The position numbers were made by a program, and so were the translations under genes. This document shows, one piece after another, positions 58,055-64,000 of a stretch of 64,000 nt of DNA (positions within the stretch are counted from its first letter, which is position 1; each line of letters starts with the position of its first letter). Source of the stretch: Pegea sp. RAD2-039 (lineage: Eukaryota; Chordata; Thaliacea; Salpida; Salpidae); the NCBI GenBank assembly GCA_034620365.1, contig JAQGEQ010000124.1:1-64000 (forward strand), written 5' to 3'. A model generated the notes under the pieces. The model did not search any database. It was not told the origin of the DNA and saw nothing but the letters and a program-made list of their open reading frames with translations.

Positions 58055-59862
58055 AACAAGTTTGATAACAATAGCCAGAAAAAAAGCTTTATTCTTTTAC
58101 AATAAAATAAACTTTTATATAAGTAACCTGTCAAGTGAATAAAGCTAATTAATCAAAAGTTCGCTTATGCTAACTTCTACTTTTTCTATTTATAATTTGA
58201 TATACATTGATAAAAAGTTGCTTGTTTAATTATTATACTTATTATATGATGACTAATAATAATAAAAATACTTAAAAGTAAATTTAAATAAATATTTAAA
58301 ACAAAACTTTACAAATTAAAAACTAATTAATAAATTAAAATACAAAAGTTTTGAATTTAATTTTTTTTTAATGTAATTAAGAATAATTATAAAGTATAAA
58401 AAATTTAAAACAAAATCTATATATTAGCAAATAATTAAATAATAATATAGTTTTTTGTTTTTAAAAAACTTTAAAAGATTTCTATTTTAAACTTGAGAGT
58501 AAATTGAAAATTAGGCTGGTCTCTATGGAGATAAAATTTTACTTTTGGTTTAAAAAAAGACTTTTTGTTCCAAACGTTTTAACATATTAAAAAAACTGTT
58601 ATTTTAAAGATTGTATATTAATTTACAGAAGAAAAGAAAAAAAAACATAACTACGGAAAAATATCACTATAAAAATTTCTCGCTCACTATATTTATATGC
58701 TACCGGTTTAAAAATAAAGGTAGCTTCAAATTAAAACATATTCAAACCTTTAAAAAGAAGCCTTTTAAGAAGTTACAAAATTCCGATTTTAATAAAATAA
58801 CTGATATGTCTATAAGATTGTAGTAAGTTTTCAAAACAGCTCATTTCCAGTTGTATAGTTTTTTAGGACTCCCGAATTAGATTTTATTTAGTAACCCTAC
58901 AAACTCTATCTTGTACTTGTATTTACTGTTTTTTTTTATTATCATTTCTTGAGTATAACCAGCATGGCCGTTCTTGGTCGAAGCAGGCCTTATTATATTA
59001 ATAAAACTAGATTTATTTAAAATCTGTATTGACAATATCTTATTTTATTCATTAAAGTAAATTTTGCTTAACAATAAATATAAATATTGTTTAAATAAGT
59101 TTGAAACTATCATAAGGTTCATTTAAAAAACTAATTAGTATATACAAAACTGTGAAAGAAACCTTGTAAATTAATAAACTAAGTTTTTAGAGAAAGAAGT
59201 ATATTTTCTTCTAGGTACATTAAAAAAAAACTTCTAAAAATATCAAATAGTTGAAAGTTAATTTACAAAATAAACCATTTTTGTAGTCAAACAACTCGTA
59301 TTCAGACTCGTTAGTTCTCAAACTTTGAACTACTTTGAATACACTTTTGCTTTTTTGAATATATGAATAGTAGCTATAAACCTATATATAAATAGTTACT
59401 TGAAAATTAACAATAATAATGCATTTCTGGAGAAGCTATTCTTGTCATCGTCCTTTATTTTTCTCTTACCATTTCCGATTATTTAAAAATCACTATTCAT
59501 AACTTTCTAAGGAGTAAGGAGAAAATTAGATTAACTCTATATCAACTCCAGAATTTAATTTATTAATAAATTTTCAGGCTTAAATTTCTTAAGACTTGTC
59601 TTAATTCTATCAAATAATTACAAAAAACTATTTTTATCTACTATAGTTTTCAAATTTTAATTGATACTTGAAACATTTCCAAATCGTGAAAAAACTAAAA
59701 AAAATATTTAAACATAATTTTATTGATTAAAATTTTTTTCTATCTAAAAAAATATTATACATTTTAACTCTTTCAAGTTAAAAGTTTTAAGAAAAAGTCA
59801 AAATTTGTAATTTATTGTTTGGAAACCCGAATAAATTTGTAGTTGCTGGTTTAGCTTCAGTG
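58055..59862. other. AT-rich spacer between divergent TTLL4 and RPL5
   Basis: Contains both promoters. A Lys-rich frame at 58611-58823 has no family resemblance. Nothing else recognised. Confidence 0.5.
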
Positions 59863-59885
59863 TAATTTCTTTTCGGCTGGTCCTC
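59863..59885 (+). promoter_or_regulatory. Probable RPL5 transcription start with 5' TOP-like tract
   Basis: The sequence TTTCTTTTCGGCTGG about 30 bp upstream of the ATG has the C plus pyrimidine run typical of ribosomal-protein mRNA starts. The start would be the C near 59869. Inferred from gene class and sequence only. Confidence 0.5.
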
Positions 59886-59902
59886 TCGTGAATTACCTAG
59901 CT

Positions 59903-62407
59903 ATGGTTAGTTAATTTTTTTTTATTTGAAGTTTTTATTATATTTTATTAATTTCATTAATTTCATTTTAGTTTATGTTCAAAGTGTGTTAGACTAAACT
60001 ATTTCTTAAATTATATATTTTTTTGATAGTTTTTTTTTGTTCTAGGCCTATAGAACTGAATAATAAAATTTAATTTTTTGCTTTTAAGTACTTTGTGTAT
60101 CTTTCTAATCTTTTATATAGAAGTGTGTATATATAATCTTTTATATAGTTCAATTTGAATAACTAGTTTTATTTTCTAACTCTTGTTTTTGATGGTCAAA
60201 TAAATTATTATTATCTGTTTATATTGTCATTTTTTATGTTTCATCTTCCACCAATTGTTTCTATTAACTTATTTATTATATTTTTAGTTTAAATTTAATA
60301 TCTTCAATGTTAAAAACTCTTTGATTTTTTTACTTTTTCATTTGATAAAGTATAAGAAATTTAAAGACTATATAGATTTTTATAAAAGTTTTTTTCATAA
60401 TTTTATTTATAAGTTTGTAATTGTTTGCTCATATATAAATTGAAATTTTGTATATAAAATAATTTATATTTTTTTTCTTGTAAATGTAAAATTTTATATC
60501 TTGGTTGGCACTAAATTATATAATTTTCCAGTTTTTTAGCAATTGGGCTTATATAAAATTTTACCAAAATTATTTCTATATTTTAGTCTTTAATACCTTT
60601 ATTTGACTTAATTTTATTTGAACATTTTTCTACAAAATATTTATATATTTATTTGAAAGGTTATTTTATAAAAAGCTGAATTATTTAAAGATTAGTTATT
60701 TAAATAAGTATATATTATATATAAATATCTGCTTTATAATTTTTGTCTTTTATAATTAAGATATTGATTTATTAATTGATTATTAACTATTTTTATAATA
60801 ATATGATAATTATATTTGTTATAACTTCATTGAAATAGTTTTACTTTCATTATAATTCTCCTATATTAATCTTGATAAATTTGAATTATATGAATTTTTT
60901 TTATAACTATTTTTTTTCTCTTTCACTTCTAGCTAAAATTTATATAGTATAATATTTAATTTATTGTTTAATATAATAATAATTCATTTATGATTTTAAT
61001 TTACTATAGAACATTTTTTATATTATTATAATTAGTTTTTCATATTTCTAACTTTACTTCTAACTTTTTATTTTATTATTTACTATAATAAGTAATTTTT
61101 ATACTGGTTATAAACCATAATTTCTAACTTTACTAAATCAAAAAGCTTTTATTAAATTCTCTTTTAATGCTACCAATTATTTATAATATATCTAAATAAT
61201 GAAGTATGCTTGAACAAACTTCAAAATAATTAACAACTCGTCTATATATTCTAAATAATATTTCATAAAAGTTTACCTCTAATAATCTTTGTATTTTTTA
61301 GGCATTCGTCAAAGTCATCAAGAATAAGGCCTACTTTAAAAGGTTTCAAGTCAAATACAAGCGACGACGACAGGGTGTTACAGACTATCATGCTCGTAAG
61401 AAGTTGGTGGTCCAGGACAAAAACAAATACAACACCCCTAAATATCGCATGATTGTTCGATTTACCAACAAAGACATCATCTGTCAAGTGAGTCTTCTGC
61501 TTTTCTGCTTACCAACTTATCTTATGATAACTTTTTCAGGTTGCTTATGCTCGTGTGGTCGGTGATGTTGTCATTTGCTCTGCTTATGCTCATGAACTTC
61601 CTAGATACGGTGTCAAAGTAGGCTTGACCAATTATGCCGCTGCATACTGCACTGGGCTCTTATTGGGACGTCGTTTATTGGCCAAGTACAATCTGGACAA
61701 AGCTTTTATTGGTCAGACTAAAGTTGACGGAGAAGAATTCATCATCTCAGCACAAGATGATTATGAAACACAAGATGCTAAATCCTTTAGGTAAGTTGGT
61801 ATCATCTGATAAATCATCTATTAATTGATCTTTATCAGAGCATTTTTGGATATTGGATTAGCTCGTACATCAACCGGAGCTCGAATTTTTGGAGCTATGA
61901 AAGGAGCAGCAGATGCAGGACTAGATATTCCTCATTCGACTAAAAGATTTCCAGGTTTGTGTCTTTCATCTCGACATCTATCTCAAGTATTTGTTGAAAT
62001 TTCCCAGGTGCTGGTGATGATGGCAGCTTTGATGCTTCAGTCCATCGTGACCATATCTTTGGTCAACATGTTGCTAGCTACATGGAACAATTGGAAAGTG
62101 CTGATGATGATGGTGCAGCTTACAAAAAACAATTTGGACAATACATAAAACATGGAATCACACATGATACCATTGAAGATATGTATCTAAAAGCTCATCA
62201 AGCAATTAGAGATGACCCTTCACCTAGCCCCAAATCTGACAAAGTTGTCAAAGCTAAGAGGTTCGTGTTTCATCATTCCCTTCTCCTTCACTTCTTAACT
62301 GGAATATTTTTAGATGGAATCGCGCTAAGATGAGTAAAGCTCAAAAAATGGACCGTGTCCGTCAACTCAAGGCCGATTTTATTGCTAATTTAGCAAAAGC
62401 TGAATAA
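59903..62407 (+). CDS. RPL5: 60S ribosomal protein L5 (uL18), six exons
   Basis: Binds 5S rRNA and helps form the central protuberance of the large subunit. Exons (plus): 59903-59905 (the ATG alone), 61302-61487, 61540-61790, 61839-61954, 62008-62260, 62314-62407; phases agree, 300 aa (human 297). The protein begins M then [20 protein letters not shown] and contains [82 protein letters not shown], a GGSFD-equivalent [15 protein letters not shown], and the C-terminal [13 protein letters not shown]. An exon holding only the start codon followed by a 1.4-kb intron is a common ribosomal-gene layout. Codon use is less AT-rich than the flanks. No TGACGTCA in the gene. Confidence 0.98.
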
Positions 62408-62439
62408 TTTCAATATTGTTTGGTTTGATTATTGTGTCT

Positions 62440-62445
62440 AATAAA
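62440..62445 (+). terminator. RPL5 polyadenylation signal
   Basis: AATAAA 33 bp after the stop codon. Confidence 0.7.
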
Positions 62446-62520
62446 CCAAATTCAAATGAATTAGAATTATTAGAAGTATCAACTGAAATTATTAAAAAGT
62501 TGATTTGTCTCAGCGAGTTT

Positions 62521-62837
62521 TCAAATCTCTTCATCATCAAACTGATCTTTTGCTTCTAAAGACATCCTCAGATTACTAATTGATTTACAAATTCCCTCGC
62601 CAACTTCAACCCAAACCTTTTCGATATCATCAGCATCAGAAGTTACCCTTCTTCCACTAACTTCTTTCAAAACCAAATGCTAAAGTGACCAATCAGAAAT
62701 ATGAGTAGCTTTGTTTGATGTATTCCAGAAAGACTTCGTTTTTAAAACGATTTAAATATTCCAATATTTTTGCTAAAATCTTTTGACAGAAGAGGCTTGT
62801 AAAAGTTTTGTTTCTTGAAGAACTTTTCAGTTGGATC
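62521..62837 (-). CDS. 3' end of an unrecognised gene (last two exons)
   Basis: Exons 62735-62837 and 62521-62679 (minus) are joined by a 55-nt intron (GTCTTT to CACTTTAG) in phase. They read FCQKILAKILEYLNRFKNE, then HLVLKEVSGRRVTSDADDIE and KVWVEVGEGICKSISNLRM, ending DQFDDEEI and a stop about 115 bp from the RPL5 stop (convergent genes). The product looks helical and charged. Upstream exons would lie to the right or outside the window. The family is not recognised. Confidence 0.6.
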
Positions 62838-63209
62838 CTGAAACAGCATTCATGAAGGTAGTATATTTAATCAACAATTAAAAAGTCTTCAGGTTAAAAA
62901 TTAATTTGGTTGCAATTAGTTTAACAGAAGAACCTGGTTTACAAGATCAAAAATTGAGCTCTGTTCAAAACAATAATTTTAAATTACAATTTTAGCTGAA
63001 GAGCAAGATAGTGTTTGTTGTATAATAAAAACTATTTAACGAGTAGATGTAATCATTAAATCAATAAATTAATTACATTTTATCATAAATTACGCAAAAG
63101 ACGGTAGTTTTGGAGTTACTACATCTTTAGTAGTGTTTTTGGAAAGATAATTTTATAAATATTTATAAGGGTGACGCAATTGAGTGTGGATAGTATAAAA
63201 ATCATTTAT
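62838..63209. other. AT-rich sequence, presumably intron of the partial gene
   Basis: Nothing firm recognised. Confidence 0.4.
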
Positions 63210-63500
63210 TTCAATAAACACACATTCTCACAAAATGCATATATTTAGTTTAAAATATAAAAAGCAAAAGATGTAACACATGGCACTTCAGTAGTCCTCA
63301 AAGCATATAACAGTGAACAATTACATTGAATGCTAATAATATAAAAAAAGGAAAAACTCACAGTTTAGAAATGACAAATTTGGCAATATTAAAACGATTC
63401 AACTTCTTCTTGAACAACGCGAGTGACTTCGACATGACAATGTCTGATGGCAGCTGGTTTCATGTACTAAATGTGAGGTATAAGAAAAAATTCGCTCTGA
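63210..63500 (-). mobile_element. LINE 3'-end fragment
   Basis: Minus strand reads MKPAAIRHCHVEVTRVVQEE region in one frame and, in the LINE frame, SKSLALFKKKLNRFNIAKFV. It then has the shared 3' UTR with TGTTACATCTTTTGC. Close relative of the 49.55 kb copy, 5'-truncated. Confidence 0.75.
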
Positions 63501-64000
63501 TTAACTGAGTAAACAACTTTGATTAAAAATCTAAGTCTAATCATAAACATTTCAGTTGTAGAAAGACTAAATAACTTTGATAAAAGATTTTTTTTTAATT
63601 ATGGATATTGTAGTTGCAGAATGGTTCTTACTAATATCAAAAACTTTTTAATATTACCGAATAAAGTCTTAGATTTATGAACACAATCTTAGGGTATAGG
63701 ACTTAAAATTCTACTTTACTGACTAACATTTAAAAATGCCAGGCGTAGTTACTGGTTTGATCAGTAGTAGTATTTAGTTGATTTGTTATTTTATTTATTC
63801 AACTTTTTATTTATAGCTACTTTTGTTTTGTGCCAAATGTTCAATGCAATAAAGATCTGTCAAAGTATAATTACTAATTTCATTATTTATTACTCCATGG
63901 TTTTTCAAGCGCTGGCTTATTAATCATTTTAAGTTTAGCTAGTTTATTAATATAAAATCTAGAAGATTAAATGATTGTATTAAATTAGATAATTACAAGG
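63501..64000. other. AT-rich sequence to the window end
   Basis: No recognisable feature. Confidence 0.5.

Noticed and set aside
58611-58823. 70-codon Lys-rich plus-strand frame
   Set aside because: AT-rich with no splice context or family resemblance; likely chance.

Overview
The window is AT-rich eukaryotic DNA, almost certainly from an invertebrate animal. Evidence for an animal: a Kremen-type receptor (kringle, WSC, CUB, transmembrane), a multi-EGF single-pass membrane protein, two tubulin polyglutamylation enzymes (AGBL5/CCP5 and TTLL4 types), ZFYVE19/ANCHR and a C7orf57-type protein. Genes are split by GT-AG introns, many only about 47-65 nt long. I cannot name the species.

Layout. 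1-3.1 kb: a very large inverted repeat, probably a foldback element cut by the window edge. 3.6-4.3 kb: a LINE remnant. 4.7-12.5 kb, minus strand: AGBL5, with an intron of about 3.5 kb filled by a ~103-bp satellite, then an intronless PIGK. 15.0-19.0 kb, plus: ZFYVE19. 20.1-21.8 kb, minus: an unrecognised Pro/Gly-rich protein. 23.0-26.7 kb, minus: an eight-EGF membrane protein. 29.6-30.3 kb, minus: a small secreted repeat protein resembling an amidated-peptide precursor. 31.1-34.6 kb, minus: a Kremen homologue. 39.3-41.0 kb, plus: a C7orf57 homologue. 41.7-42.9 kb, minus: a Dcp2-like Nudix protein. 44.5-50.6 kb: satellite and LINE debris. 51.5-58.1 kb, minus: TTLL4. 59.9-62.4 kb, plus: RPL5. 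62.5-62.8 kb, minus: the 3' end of an unrecognised gene.

Nine tRNA genes (Leu AAG x2, Asn GTT x2, Phe GAA x3, Ala AGC, Lys TTT) are scattered through the window. Five lie in introns in the host gene's orientation. Three of those sit just upstream of the 3' splice site, so the pol III T-run lies in the polypyrimidine tract.

Two short palindromes pervade some parts of the window and are absent from others: TGACGTCA (about 78 copies by eye, in exons as well as introns) and a family like GTTGCTAGGCAAC. The genes do not form one pathway, although AGBL5 and TTLL4 perform opposite steps of protein glutamylation.

Gene models below come from manual reading of ORFs, splice signals and codon phase, with family recognition from memory. 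No database search was run.
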